A stretch of 64,000 nucleotides of DNA, taken from positions 5,580,001 to 5,644,000 of the forward strand of contig NZ_JANADO010000001.1 in the NCBI RefSeq assembly GCF_024199845.1. The letters are read 5' to 3'. The notes beneath the pieces are model-generated. The model worked only from the letters and a program-made list of their open reading frames with translations. It was not told where the DNA came from and did not search any database. Shown piece by piece: positions 20,832 through 30,228 of the stretch. The position numbers and the translations under genes are program-made. The stretch is from Bradyrhizobium sp. CCGB12 (GTDB taxonomy: Bacteria; Pseudomonadota; Alphaproteobacteria; Rhizobiales; Xanthobacteraceae). Each line of letters opens with the position of its first letter. Position 1 is the stretch's first letter.

Positions 20832-21713
20832 TCACGACAATGTCTTGTCGATCCGGTCGCGCAGCCAATCGCCGACGAGCGAAATCGACAAAGTCGTGAG
20901 CGAGATGACGAGCGAAGGGAGCACAAGGACCCAGGGAGCACGGGTCAGATAGTCACGACCATAGCCGACCATATTGCCAAGCGATGTAAGCGGCGGCTGC
21001 ACCCCAAGTCCAAGAAAGCTAAGGCCGCTCTCGAGCAGGATGATGTCCGGAAAGGCGAGCGTCATGGTGACGATCAAGCTCGAGGCGATGTTCGGCATGA
21101 TGTGGCGCAGGTAGACGCGCCATGGACTTGCACCAAGCTGCCGTACGGCGATCACATAGGTTTGCTCGTTCGCACTCATCGCAAGCGCGCGGGTGATGCG
21201 AGCGTAGCGCTCCCATCCGTGCAGGCCAATGAGCCCCACGAAGAGGAGAAGCGAGTTACCGAAGAAAGCAAGCACCGCGAGCGCCAAAACGAGAAAGGGC
21301 ATGCTTGCCTGGAAATCGACACAGCCGAGGATGACCTGCTCTACCCAGCCGCGGAAGTGAGCGGCCAAAAAGCCAAGCGTGATGCCAAGGACGGCCCCGA
21401 TCAACGTCGCCCCGAAAGCAATAAGTAGGCTGATGCGGATGGATATGAGCAGGCGCGCCAGCACGTCCCGGCCGAGCTCATCTGAACCGAAGGGATGCGC
21501 CATGGTTCCGCCTAGGCCAAGAGGTGCAGCGAGGCGATGATGAAGGTCGAGGGCTGCATAGTCATAAGGAGCGAGGTGATCAGCAAAGATTGCGACAAGA
21601 AGCATGAGAACCAGCCAGGCAACTGCCATTCCGATCGCTCGGTCGCGCCACCACCACCACACCTTTCGCGTCTTTGAAGACGGCAGAACCTGGTCTGCGG
21701 AAGTGCTCGACAA
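20832..21713 (-). CDS. Peptide-type ABC transporter permease (DppC-like)
   Basis: Inner-membrane permease (293 aa) of the peptide/opine/nickel ABC family. An N-terminal transmembrane helix is followed by the DppC-type region (HPFGSDELGRDVLARL) and the EAA loop (AVRQLGASPWRVYLRHIMPN) that contacts the ATPases. The start is a TTG placed directly after the TAA of the upstream permease, with GGAGA about 8 bases before, so translation is probably coupled. It is the last gene of a five-gene operon read from the substrate-binding protein downwards. Confidence 0.9.
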   Translation of the reverse strand: MSSTSADQVLPSSKTRKVWWWWRDRAIGMAVAWLVLMLLVAIFADHLAPYDYAALDLHHRLAAPLGLGGTMAHPFGSDELGRDVLARLLISIRISLLIAFGATLIGAVLGITLGFLAAHFRGWVEQVILGCVDFQASMPFLVLALAVLAFFGNSLLLFVGLIGLHGWERYARITRALAMSANEQTYVIAVRQLGASPWRVYLRHIMPNIASSLIVTMTLAFPDIILLESGLSFLGLGVQPPLTSLGNMVGYGRDYLTRAPWVLVLPSLVISLTTLSISLVGDWLRDRIDKTLS

Positions 21714-22649
21714 TTATCGTCTCCCAGAGCGCAACTGGCGCAAACGCGGATCGAGCATGCCGTAAAGCAGATCGATCGTAAGATTGGTGGTGATCATGGC
21801 GGCGGCCACGACGAGCAGGATGCATTGGACGACAGCCAAATCGCGACTGGCGACCGAGACGACCAGCAGGCTGCCAAGGCCTGGCCACGAATATACACTT
21901 TCAACGAGCACCGTTCCCGCAATGAGATTTCCGACCATGAAGCCGACGATGGTCAACAGGGCTATCGCGGCATTGGGCAGAGCGTGACCGGCCACGACCC
22001 TGGCCCAAGGCACGCCCTTGGCGCTCGCGGTACGAATGTAGGGCTGTCCGAGCACCTCGAGCATGGCGCTGCGGCTGAAGCGCGCCAAAACGGCCGCGCC
22101 GCCCAGACCGAGCGTGATGACGGGCAGAATCAAATGGCGCCAAGTGCCCGCGCCGCCCGAGGGGAACCACGGGAGCTCGACTGCGAAAGCGAGTACGAAC
22201 ACGAGGCCGAGCACGAAAGATGGCACCGTGAAGCCCAAGACGGCAGCCAGCATCACCAATCGGTCCGCGAGACTATCCCGCTTGAGGGCGGCGTAGATGC
22301 CTGCCGGAATGCCGATCATCAGGTTGAGGATAAGTGCAGGCGCAGTCAGCGTCAGCGTGACAGGAATGCGCTCGGCAACGACGGTGATCGCGGCACGCCC
22401 GTCACGCATCGACTGGCCGAGATCTCCATGAACCACCGCAAAGATGTATCTGACGTATTGCACCCAGAGTGGCGCATCGAGCCCCCAAGCCTTTCGGAAA
22501 GCCTCGATCGCTTCCGCCGGGGTTTCCGGCGACAACAAGGCCAGGGCGGGATCGCCAGAGGCGCGAAGCACCGCGAATGCGAATGTGACCACGATTGCGA
22601 TGGTCAGGAGCGCGCGTGCCAAGCGGACCAATATGAAGCGAGCCATCAT
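21714..22649 (-). CDS. Peptide-type ABC transporter permease (DppB-like)
   Basis: Permease of 311 aa with six predicted helices. The N-terminus (MMARFILVRLARALLT) is typical of DppB/OppB, and the EAA loop reads ASAKGVPWARVVAGHALPNA. The start is placed at the ATG that overlaps the stop of the upstream ATPase by ATGA, with AAGGAG just before; the longer open frame lacks such a site and would run into the ATPase gene. It forms a heterodimer with the DppC-like permease. Confidence 0.9.
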   Translation of the reverse strand: MMARFILVRLARALLTIAIVVTFAFAVLRASGDPALALLSPETPAEAIEAFRKAWGLDAPLWVQYVRYIFAVVHGDLGQSMRDGRAAITVVAERIPVTLTLTAPALILNLMIGIPAGIYAALKRDSLADRLVMLAAVLGFTVPSFVLGLVFVLAFAVELPWFPSGGAGTWRHLILPVITLGLGGAAVLARFSRSAMLEVLGQPYIRTASAKGVPWARVVAGHALPNAAIALLTIVGFMVGNLIAGTVLVESVYSWPGLGSLLVVSVASRDLAVVQCILLVVAAAMITTNLTIDLLYGMLDPRLRQLRSGRR

Positions 22650-23641
22650 GTCTCCTTGTCGAATTCGGCACTGCGATCGCCGACCAGATGGCAGGCGACG
22701 CGCCGCCCGCCAGGAGCGGATCTGAGCTCTGGGGCGAACCGCGCGCAAAGCGGAAGAGCGACCGGACAGCGAGGATGAAATGCGCAGCCGCTCGGCCGCG
22801 CAGCCGGATCGGGCGGATCTCCTTGAAGGATGGCGCGAGAGCGATGTCTGCCTGGTCTTGGCACCGCTGAAACGAGCGCCCGCGAATATGGATGCAAGGG
22901 ATCCAGAAGAACCGCCTCGGACGCCCCTTCCTCGACGATGCTACCGAGATACATCACAGCAATCCGATTGCTGATCAGCCGGACCACTCGCAAATCATGG
23001 CTGATGAAGATCATCGCCATGCGCCGCCGCTCCTGCAGGTCCCGCAGAAGATTGATCACTTGCGCCTGGATCGAGACGTCGAGTGCCGATACTGGCTCGT
23101 CACAGACAATGAGATCTGGATCGGTGGCCAGCGCCCGAGCCAGGACGGCGCGCTGGCGCTGGCCGCCTGAAAGCTCATGCGGAAAGCGCCTGAGGTGATC
23201 GGTCCTGAGCCCCACATCGGCAAGAAGCGCATTGACCCGCCCCTCTCGTTCCGACTTGCTGCCAAGCCCATGAATTTCGAGCGGCTCGGCTATTTGCGCG
23301 CCGATCGTCAGACGGGGATCGAGCGCAGCTAGCGGATCCTGGAACACCATCTGGATTCGCATCCTGAGCCGGCGCCATCGACTGTCGTCGATAGCAGGCA
23401 AAGCTTCTCCGCCGAAACTCACCTTGCCAGCATCCGGCCGATCCAGGCCGATCAGGAGACGGCCCGTAGTCGACTTGCCGCAGCCGGATTCGCCGACCAG
23501 TCCGAGGGTTTCGCCTGGAGCCAGCTGAAGGGAAAGCCCGTTGACCGCGTGGACCATCGCTGGAGGGTGGAAAAGACCCTGGGGCAATCGATAGCTGCGG
23601 ACAAGCCCGTCTGCTTGGAGGATCGGCGCAGTCCTCGTCAT
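22646..23641 (-). CDS. Peptide-type ABC transporter ATPase (DppF-like)
   Basis: Cytoplasmic ATPase of 331 aa. Walker A is [11 protein letters not shown], the signature is LSGGQRQR and Walker B is DLIVCDEPVSALD. The C-terminal oligopeptide-transporter extension (from RPSGCAFHPRCP) can carry an iron-sulfur cluster in relatives and has the expected cysteines. It overlaps the next ATPase by 4 bases and the permease gene by 4 bases, which indicates a tightly coupled operon. Confidence 0.92.
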   Translation of the reverse strand: MTRTAPILQADGLVRSYRLPQGLFHPPAMVHAVNGLSLQLAPGETLGLVGESGCGKSTTGRLLIGLDRPDAGKVSFGGEALPAIDDSRWRRLRMRIQMVFQDPLAALDPRLTIGAQIAEPLEIHGLGSKSEREGRVNALLADVGLRTDHLRRFPHELSGGQRQRAVLARALATDPDLIVCDEPVSALDVSIQAQVINLLRDLQERRRMAMIFISHDLRVVRLISNRIAVMYLGSIVEEGASEAVLLDPLHPYSRALVSAVPRPGRHRSRAILQGDPPDPAARPSGCAFHPRCPVALPLCARFAPELRSAPGGRRVACHLVGDRSAEFDKET

Positions 23642-24648
23642 GCAGCCACGACCTCAGCCGCGGGCGGCTCACTCGAGATATGCAAGCAGGCAGACCTGTG
23701 TCTGATGTCGCCATCCAGCGAGGCGAGCTCAATCGCCCATTCGGTGCAGCGTCCGATCCGCCGATCGCATCGAGGAGCGAAAGGACAGCCTGAGGGAAAC
23801 GCGGCTGCGTTTGGCACGACACCGGGAATAGCGAAGAGGCGTTGCCGCGGTCCATCCAGACTTGGAAGAGCCGCAAGAAGGCCTCTCGTATATGGGTGAG
23901 CAGCTTGGTCGAAGAGACGGTAGGCGGGCAATTCTTCGACGATGTGCCCCCCATAAAGGACCATGACACGTTCACAGATTTCGCTGACGACGCCGAGATC
24001 ATGCGAGATCAAGACCAGCGCCATGCCTGTCTCGCGCTGGATTTGCCGCAGAAGCTCAAGGATCTGCGCTTGAATAGTGACGTCCAGGGCGGTGGTGGGT
24101 TCATCAGCGATCAAGATGTCGGGCTGTCCTGCGAGCGCCATGGCGATCATGACGCGCTGGTTCTGTCCCCCGGAGAATTCGTGCGGATAAGTGCCAAGCC
24201 GGCGCGCTGCATCGGGTATGCCGACCTGGTCGAGCAGACGCCGCGCTTCGGCAAGGGCCGTGCGGTGATCCATACCACGATGAAGCCGCAAGGACTCTAT
24301 GATCTGATCGCCCACCCTGTGCACAGGATTAAGCGCGCTCGCTGGGTCCTGGAAGATCATGGCGATCTGTCCGCCGCGTACCTTGTCGAGGCGAGAGGCT
24401 GGTGCTTGGAGCAACTCCTCTCCGGCCAAGCGTACGCTGCCCGTTACTTTAGCGCGGTGCGTCAACAGTCCAAGCGCAGCAAGCCAAGTCACCGATTTGC
24501 CGCAACCGCTTTCACCGACCATGCCCAGCGACTCGCCGCGCGCGAGCGCGAGATTGATTCCGCGCAGCGTCGGCACACCGTCGAACGCGACACGCAAACC
24601 GGCGATCTGAAGAATCGCCTCCCTGCAAGATCCCTGCTCGTCCCTCAT
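23638..24648 (-). CDS. Peptide-type ABC transporter ATPase (DppD-like)
   Basis: Second ATPase (336 aa) of the importer. Walker A is [10 protein letters not shown], the signature is [12 protein letters not shown], Walker B is [14 protein letters not shown], and the C-terminal [10 protein letters not shown] motif is that of the oligopeptide subfamily. It pairs with the DppF-like ATPase. The gene starts 49 bases after the substrate-binding-protein stop. Confidence 0.92.
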   Translation of the reverse strand: MRDEQGSCREAILQIAGLRVAFDGVPTLRGINLALARGESLGMVGESGCGKSVTWLAALGLLTHRAKVTGSVRLAGEELLQAPASRLDKVRGGQIAMIFQDPASALNPVHRVGDQIIESLRLHRGMDHRTALAEARRLLDQVGIPDAARRLGTYPHEFSGGQNQRVMIAMALAGQPDILIADEPTTALDVTIQAQILELLRQIQRETGMALVLISHDLGVVSEICERVMVLYGGHIVEELPAYRLFDQAAHPYTRGLLAALPSLDGPRQRLFAIPGVVPNAAAFPSGCPFAPRCDRRIGRCTEWAIELASLDGDIRHRSACLHISSEPPAAEVVAA

Positions 24649-24697
24649 CAGAGAGGCCGCAACGGCTTAGGCCAATTCAAGGTATGCCTCATCGCGA

Positions 24698-26275
24698 TCA
24701 GGTCCGGATCAGAGCTCTGTTGAATGGGCCGAAATTGAGGTCGAGCGTCAGTCCCGGCAGCCATGGCACATCGCGGCGCTTGCCATAGAATTGGCCTGAG
24801 ACGTGCAGGACCACGCAAGGTGGATCGACCTCGCTGATGATCTCGAGCATGCGACGGATGATCGGCCGACGCTGATCGCTCTGCACGGTGTCCAGGAGCT
24901 TGGCGCCGAGCGCAAAATATTCCTCGTTCCTCCAGACTCCGATCGACTTTGGCAGAGTGCCGCTCGGACCGAATTCACGCCAGGGATGGCCAAGATGATC
25001 CAGGAACAGCGCCGTATTTGATGTATCGAAGATGGCACGGACCGGCTGGCGCTGAACTTGCGCGAAGTTTTCCATCATCTGAATTTTGACGTTCAGGCCA
25101 ACCGCACGCCACATCTCGATCATCGTTTGCGCGCCAGAGACCTGATTGGGGTAGTAATTGTTGAGCAGACGATAGGTGATCTGCTCTCCCTTATAGCCGG
25201 CATCAGCCAGCAACTCCTTGGCTTTGCCGGGATCATAAGCAAGCGAGGGGAATTCGTTGATGTAGCCTTCCCCGTAGCTCGGCAGCTGGTAGCCGTTCGG
25301 AATCGGGACCCGGTTCTCCCACAAGCTTTGCACGATCAGCTTGCGATCGAGCGCAAGGCTCATCGCACGGCGAACACGCGCATCTTTCAGAACGGGATCG
25401 GTCTGATCGAGGGCGAGCGAGCGGATGTTCTGCACGGCACCACCCACGACCTCGAGATCAGCACGCTTCTGGATGCCCGCGAACTGGTCCGGCGGAATGT
25501 CAGTGGCGATGTCGAGCTCGCTGGCGAGCAGGCCGTTCACGCGCGCGGAAAGTTCGGGAATGATGCGGTATTCGATGCCATCGAATGGCGGCCGCCCGGC
25601 CCAATACGCATCGTGGGCGGTCAACGAGACATGAATATCGAGTTTGTGATCGACGAGCTTGTAGGGACCGCTTCCGACAGGGGCCGTGGACCAGCGCTCC
25701 CAGGAACCCGCCGCCAGGAAGGCGCGCTGGCCCACGATCTCCGAACCCCAAGCAGCCAAACGCTGCTCGAGGAGCCCATCGCCGCCCTTTGCATGCACGA
25801 TGACGGTGTGAGGATCAACGATTTCGACCTTCTCGAGCCGGTCAAGCGACTGAAGCGCATCGGACATCCCGCTGCGTCCAGGTCCCAGCAGATGGTCAGG
25901 ACCAAGGCTGAAGGCAACATCTTGAGCCGTCAAAGGCGTCCCATCGTGGAAAACGACTTCCTTGCGCAAGAATAGCCGCAGCGACTGCGCGTTGATCCGC
26001 TCCCAACGCTCGGCCAAGCCGGGCCGCAGCGCCATGTCGCGGGCGTGGTCGAAGGTGATCAGCGTATCGAAAAGCTGCGGCATGATGCGGCGAATGGCCG
26101 TATCGGTCGCGATGACCGGGTCGAAGGATCGCGGATATCCGGACATGCCGACTTTGAGGCGGCGACGCGTCAAGGTCTTAGGCTCACTCTCCACAGCGCT
26201 GGCGCTTGTGCTGGCGAGCACGCCTGCGGCAAGACTAGCTGCAATGGCTTGCCGCCGCGTCAGATCGATAGTCAT
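24698..26275 (-). CDS. Periplasmic substrate-binding protein of a peptide-type ABC importer
   Basis: Family 5 extracellular solute-binding protein (525 aa). The start at 26275 is preferred to the ATG six codons upstream because GGAGGCGGAG directly precedes it. The N-terminus has a twin-arginine-like signal (TRRQAIAASLAAG), so it may be exported by Tat. The mature part contains the family pattern of an early FDTLITFDH block, RPGLAERWE, VVFHDGTPLTAQDVAFSL and RRAMSLALDR. It is the first gene of the operon and diverges from the aminotransferase and phosphonopyruvate hydrolase genes across a region with a strong palindrome. A phosphonoalanine-containing peptide or phosphonoalanine itself is a reasonable ligand guess from context; the sequence alone says only peptide-like. 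Confidence 0.9.
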   Translation of the reverse strand: MTIDLTRRQAIAASLAAGVLASTSASAVESEPKTLTRRRLKVGMSGYPRSFDPVIATDTAIRRIMPQLFDTLITFDHARDMALRPGLAERWERINAQSLRLFLRKEVVFHDGTPLTAQDVAFSLGPDHLLGPGRSGMSDALQSLDRLEKVEIVDPHTVIVHAKGGDGLLEQRLAAWGSEIVGQRAFLAAGSWERWSTAPVGSGPYKLVDHKLDIHVSLTAHDAYWAGRPPFDGIEYRIIPELSARVNGLLASELDIATDIPPDQFAGIQKRADLEVVGGAVQNIRSLALDQTDPVLKDARVRRAMSLALDRKLIVQSLWENRVPIPNGYQLPSYGEGYINEFPSLAYDPGKAKELLADAGYKGEQITYRLLNNYYPNQVSGAQTMIEMWRAVGLNVKIQMMENFAQVQRQPVRAIFDTSNTALFLDHLGHPWREFGPSGTLPKSIGVWRNEEYFALGAKLLDTVQSDQRRPIIRRMLEIISEVDPPCVVLHVSGQFYGKRRDVPWLPGLTLDLNFGPFNRALIRT

Positions 26276-26357
26276 CTCCGCCTCCGGTTCCACATCAATT
26301 CATACCAATGCCACGCCCGCGAATTCTTAGACCGGCACGGACCTTCGCCAATCAACG

Positions 26358-26384
26358 AAATTGAACGCTTATGTCGTTCAATTT
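26358..26384. promoter_or_regulatory. Perfect 10-7-10 inverted repeat, likely LysR-regulator operator
   Basis: Half-sites AAATTGAACG and CGTTCAATTT are exact reverse complements separated by CTTATGT. The inner TTGAA and TTCAA with 11 bases between match the T-N11-A form of LysR-type operators. It sits 83 bases upstream of the binding-protein start in the divergent promoter between the ABC importer and the aminotransferase/hydrolase genes, and a LysR gene lies downstream. Confidence 0.7.
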
Positions 26385-26576
26385 GCGATTGTGCGCGACC
26401 TTAAAAGCCTGAACTGCTACGGCAGGATGACATCCATCGAATAAGTCGATGCCAACCTGCAAAGATGCGATGTTTGGCACTCGCGTCGTGGGCTGAAGAG
26501 GGAAAGACCAAGCCGCAACGCTTCATGCGGACTCCCAACAGCGCCGCACGGGGAAAGCGATACAATCATCGTAATG

Positions 26577-26594
26577 TTCGATGATTTTATCGAA
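26577..26594. promoter_or_regulatory. Second short inverted repeat in the divergent promoter
   Basis: TTCGAT and ATCGAA flank a 6-base spacer about 85 bases before the aminotransferase start. It could be an accessory operator or part of the plus-strand promoter; chance occurrence is possible for a 6-bp arm. Confidence 0.35.
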
Positions 26595-26679
26595 AGCCTT
26601 GATCACCTGGTTCGTTTGATCGTTCGAGTTCGGATAGATCGCAAGAAACTGTTCATCCGAACGCGCAGGAAATCGTGAC

Positions 26680-27879
26680 TTGTCTCTCATTTCAGAACGA
26701 CTCAAGGTCGTCCGTCCCTCCCAAACCAAGGTCATGACGGCTCGCGCCGCCGAGCTGCGAGATCAGGGCGCCGATGTCATTACGCTCAGCCAAGGCGAGC
26801 CCGATTTCGATACGCCGTCGATGATCTGTGAAGCTGGCATCCGCGCCATCCGTGCCGGGCAAACGAGGTACACGGCGGTCGCCGGAATCAAGCCACTGCG
26901 GGCCGCAATCGGCGAGAGCCTGCGCCGCGATCATGGGCTCGACTACGGAATTGATCAGATCACGGTGGGCTGCGGCGCCAAGCAGGTCGTATTCAATGCA
27001 CTGTTTGCCAGCCTCGATCCGGGCGACGAGGTTGTGATCCCGACCCCATGCTGGGTCTCCTATCCCGACATGGTGGCCCTGGCCGGCGGCAAGCCGTTGC
27101 TCGTCGCCTGCAGTGAACGCGATGGCTTCAAGCTGCGCCCCGACGCGCTCGAGAAGGCGATCACGCCGCGCACCAAATGGTTGATGTTGAATTCGCCATG
27201 TAATCCGACCGGTGCGGTCTACAGCCGAAGTGATTTGCTCGCGCTCGCGGTGGTGTTGCGCAAGCATGCCCAGGTCCATGTGCTTTCCGACGACATCTAT
27301 GAAAAGCTCACCTATGACGGTGGCTTTGCAACGATGGCCGCAGTCGCGCCGGACCTCTACGATCGCACCTTAACAGTCAACGGCGTGTCCAAGGCAGACG
27401 CAATGACCGGCTGGCGCGTCGGCTACGGTGCCGGGCCTCTGGCGCTGATCAAGGCCATGAACCTCATCCAGGGCCAGACCACTTCGCACACCAGCTCTGT
27501 TTCTCAATATGCCGCGCTCGAGGCGTTGTCAGGGAGACGGGACCATATCAAGGAGTTCGCGCGCGCGTTTTTGAAGCGCCGCGATCTTGTCATCGCCAAA
27601 CTAAACCAGGCCAAGGGGCTTGCTTGCCGTGTGCCGGACGGTGCCTTTTATGTTTTCCCTTCATGCGCGGGGGTCATTGGAAAGCGAACGCCGGACGGCA
27701 AGATGTTAGAGACTGACAGTGATTTTGCCATGTATCTGCTCGACGCTTTCGCCGTGGCCGTCGTGCCTGGCAGCGGCTTCATGGTCTCGCCCTATATTCG
27801 CATCTCCTATGCTTCCTCGGCCGAGGACCTCACCCGCGCCTGTGACCGGATCATCGCTGCCTGCGCCAGCCTGTCCTGA
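26680..27879 (+). CDS. Class I aminotransferase, probable phosphonoalanine transaminase (PalB-like)
   Basis: PLP-dependent aspartate-aminotransferase-fold enzyme (399 aa). LSQGEPDFDTP, the NPTGAVYS block and the lysine motif NGVSKADAMTGWRVGYG are the class I signatures. The start is TTG with AGGA eight bases upstream, giving MSLISERLK, the normal beginning for this family. The gene is followed after 12 bases by a phosphonopyruvate hydrolase, so the inferred job is to convert phosphonoalanine to phosphonopyruvate, as PalB does in Variovorax. Sequence alone supports only an aspartate/aromatic-type transaminase; the specificity rests on the neighbour. Confidence 0.88.
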   Translation: MSLISERLKVVRPSQTKVMTARAAELRDQGADVITLSQGEPDFDTPSMICEAGIRAIRAGQTRYTAVAGIKPLRAAIGESLRRDHGLDYGIDQITVGCGAKQVVFNALFASLDPGDEVVIPTPCWVSYPDMVALAGGKPLLVACSERDGFKLRPDALEKAITPRTKWLMLNSPCNPTGAVYSRSDLLALAVVLRKHAQVHVLSDDIYEKLTYDGGFATMAAVAPDLYDRTLTVNGVSKADAMTGWRVGYGAGPLALIKAMNLIQGQTTSHTSSVSQYAALEALSGRRDHIKEFARAFLKRRDLVIAKLNQAKGLACRVPDGAFYVFPSCAGVIGKRTPDGKMLETDSDFAMYLLDAFAVAVVPGSGFMVSPYIRISYASSAEDLTRACDRIIAACASLS

Positions 27880-27890
27880 AGGATACTTCG

Positions 27891-28763
27891 ATGTCCTCTG
27901 CTAAACGCCTCCGTGCGCGCATGGCCGAGACTGGCCTTGTCCACATCATGGCAGCCCACAGCCCATTCTCAGCGATTCTCGCTGAAGAAGCCGGATTCGA
28001 CGGAGTGTGGGCCTCCGGTTTTGAGCTGTCTGCGCTTTATGGGCTGGCCGACATGAGCCTAATCTCGATGACACAGCACCTCGACATGCTGCGGGCGATC
28101 GCCGGACGCACGAAGCTGCCGATCGTCGCGGACATTGATACAGGCTATGGCAATGCGCTTAACGTCATTCACGCTATCAGCGAATATGAGCGGGCCGGCG
28201 CCAGTGCCGTTGTCATTGAGGACAAGACCTTTCCAAAAGTCACGAGCCTTTTTGCCGGGGGCCGCCAGGATCTGTTGCGCACTGAAGAATTCCAGGGGAA
28301 GATCGAGGCAGCGATCACGGCGAGATCGGACCCGGATTTCCTCGTCATCGCCCGTACGGAAGCCTTGATCGCCAGCCTCGGCGAAGCGGAAGCCTTGCAT
28401 CGGGCACACGCTTACAGGGAGGCTGGCGCGGACATGATCCTGATCCATTCGAAAAGCACGACTCCTTGCGAGATCGAAAGCTTTTCGCGCGCCTGGACCG
28501 GAACGGTGCCGCTGGTGATCGTGCCGAACGCCTATCCTGACCTCGACGCCGAACGGGTCAAAATGCTTGGCAATATCCGCATGATGATTTATGGCAATTA
28601 CGGTATTCGTGCTGCTGCAACCGCCATGCAGGAGACCTTCCGCCGGATCATCGCTGACGGCGGCGTCCAGAATGTCCACAAGGATATTGTGCCGGTGGAT
28701 GAGATTTTCAGAATTCAGAACATGCACGAGGTCAAAGCGGCGGAAGCTCGCTTTCTTCGCTGA
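27891..28763 (+). CDS. palA: Phosphonopyruvate hydrolase (PalA-like)
   Basis: Member of the PEP mutase/isocitrate lyase superfamily (290 aa) that cleaves the C-P bond of phosphonopyruvate to pyruvate and phosphate. The metal-binding DIDTGYGN (residues 81-88) and catalytic EDKTFPKVTS (110-119) are present. PEP mutases have Asn where this protein has Thr118; Variovorax PalA also has Thr there, and long stretches around the site (for example RTEEFQGKIEAA and EALIASLG) follow PalA as I recall it. That separates it from the biosynthetic mutase and from PrpB-type lyases. AAGGAT precedes the ATG. With the upstream transaminase it would release phosphate from phosphonoalanine. Confidence 0.85.
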   Translation: MSSAKRLRARMAETGLVHIMAAHSPFSAILAEEAGFDGVWASGFELSALYGLADMSLISMTQHLDMLRAIAGRTKLPIVADIDTGYGNALNVIHAISEYERAGASAVVIEDKTFPKVTSLFAGGRQDLLRTEEFQGKIEAAITARSDPDFLVIARTEALIASLGEAEALHRAHAYREAGADMILIHSKSTTPCEIESFSRAWTGTVPLVIVPNAYPDLDAERVKMLGNIRMMIYGNYGIRAAATAMQETFRRIIADGGVQNVHKDIVPVDEIFRIQNMHEVKAAEARFLR

Positions 28764-29110
28764 ACGCTGCGATTGCTACCTGCTAACGGGAAACCGCACT
28801 CAACCGAGCTCTCCTCAAGCATGGTCCTTAGATCTTTAAAGGTCCGGGGCCTGTCAGCTCGACGACCCTCGATGTCGATTGCGACATCAGCGGTCGCCTT
28901 CCTTCCCGGAGATACCTTTCAAGATGCCAGCGATAAATCGAAGTCGGCGCGCCAGATCCCACGAATCGTCAAGAAGGCGGATTTTGTGCACCAGACGTCG
29001 CTTATAAGCGGCAATCCGGCGATAGACATCGAATAATGTGATGGAGCTTCTGGCAATGGCCTGCCTGCCGCGACAATCAGCGGACGCCCCAGAAGCTACC
29101 GGAGCACACA
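28764..29110. other. Intergenic region before the LysR gene
   Basis: About 350 bases without a gene. No terminator hairpin was obvious, so read-through from the palA-like gene into the LysR gene is possible. Confidence 0.4.
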
Positions 29111-30019
29111 ATGGCTGCCGAACACAATGAAGTGCCGCTCAATGCTATCCGGGTCTTTGTGACCATCGCGCGCGAGGGAAGCGTAACGCGCGCGGCGAGC
29201 ACATTGGGAACGACACAGAGTTCGGTCAGTCGTTATCTGGCTGTGTTACAGGACTACTTTGGCACCGATCTTGTTCAACGTCGAGGCCGGCGGAGTGAAT
29301 TGACAGAATTCGGAAGGCTGTTTGCGAATGCCGTGGCCGAACCGCTTGATACAGTGTGTTTCACTGCGAAGAGAATGCGGCGCGGGAACCGAACGGATGC
29401 CAATCGGCTCGTAGTCCACACGTCTCTTTCCACCTTCGCCTACTCCTTCCTGATACCGAATCTCCAGGCGTTCTCTGCCGAGATGGGCGGTGTCGTCGTC
29501 GACGTGATCAGCTCATTGTCTCCGCCGAGATCTTCCGACAATTTCGATATTCTGCTTACCCGCGATCTTTGTGTCGCTGAACCAGCCGACGATTGGGCAA
29601 TCCACAATGAGATGCTCGTATGCGTAGGGTCTCCAAATCACGTCATGGGAAAAACGCTCTCAACTGTCCGTTCGATGCCGATTCTGAACATCACATCGCG
29701 GCCCGACATACTGCCCACTTGGCTCAGGGCCATGAACCTGACTGCAAAGGACATCAAATCGGGGGCGCGATACGATCATAATTATCTTGCTTTGCCGGCG
29801 GTCATAACCGGGAAATGCCTGCTGGTGGCGCCGGAAATCATTGTCAGTGATCTCGTGCGTACAGGGGCGCTCCATGTCATACCGGGATCGCGTACTTCAA
29901 GCGGCATGCAGTATCGAGCTTATGCGATGGATCGAAGCGACAATCTCGAGGTCGCTCGCGCCTTTTGCCGATGGGTCGCGCGGCTCTGTAAAAAGGCCGC
30001 CATTCCGGACGCCACCTAA
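29111..30019 (+). CDS. LysR-family transcriptional regulator
   Basis: LysR regulator of 302 aa. The N-terminal helix-turn-helix (residues 10-65, with AREGSVTRAASTLGTTQSSVSRYLAVLQ) is followed by an effector-binding domain. A GGAG site precedes the ATG. It lies on the same strand 350 bases after the phosphonopyruvate hydrolase gene. A palindrome of LysR type sits in the divergent promoter of the importer and catabolic genes, so this protein is the natural candidate regulator (a PalR counterpart), probably responding to phosphonoalanine or phosphonopyruvate. Confidence 0.88.
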   Translation: MAAEHNEVPLNAIRVFVTIAREGSVTRAASTLGTTQSSVSRYLAVLQDYFGTDLVQRRGRRSELTEFGRLFANAVAEPLDTVCFTAKRMRRGNRTDANRLVVHTSLSTFAYSFLIPNLQAFSAEMGGVVVDVISSLSPPRSSDNFDILLTRDLCVAEPADDWAIHNEMLVCVGSPNHVMGKTLSTVRSMPILNITSRPDILPTWLRAMNLTAKDIKSGARYDHNYLALPAVITGKCLLVAPEIIVSDLVRTGALHVIPGSRTSSGMQYRAYAMDRSDNLEVARAFCRWVARLCKKAAIPDAT

Positions 30020-30228
30020 TCGCGTATTGGGTCATAGCAGATGTCTGATGGATCTTTTGGCTCCTAGCGTGCCATTTGCACATGCAGACTGTTCCGATCG
30101 CGGACGAGCTCGTCGTTAGCAAGCGTCGCCGTCAGCCCGCAGTCCAAGACGTTGGCCCCCTGCCACAACCCTTCGCCTTCAAACTTGCCCTTCGTTTGTG
30201 AGATCCCCGGCCAGCCGATACCAAAAGC

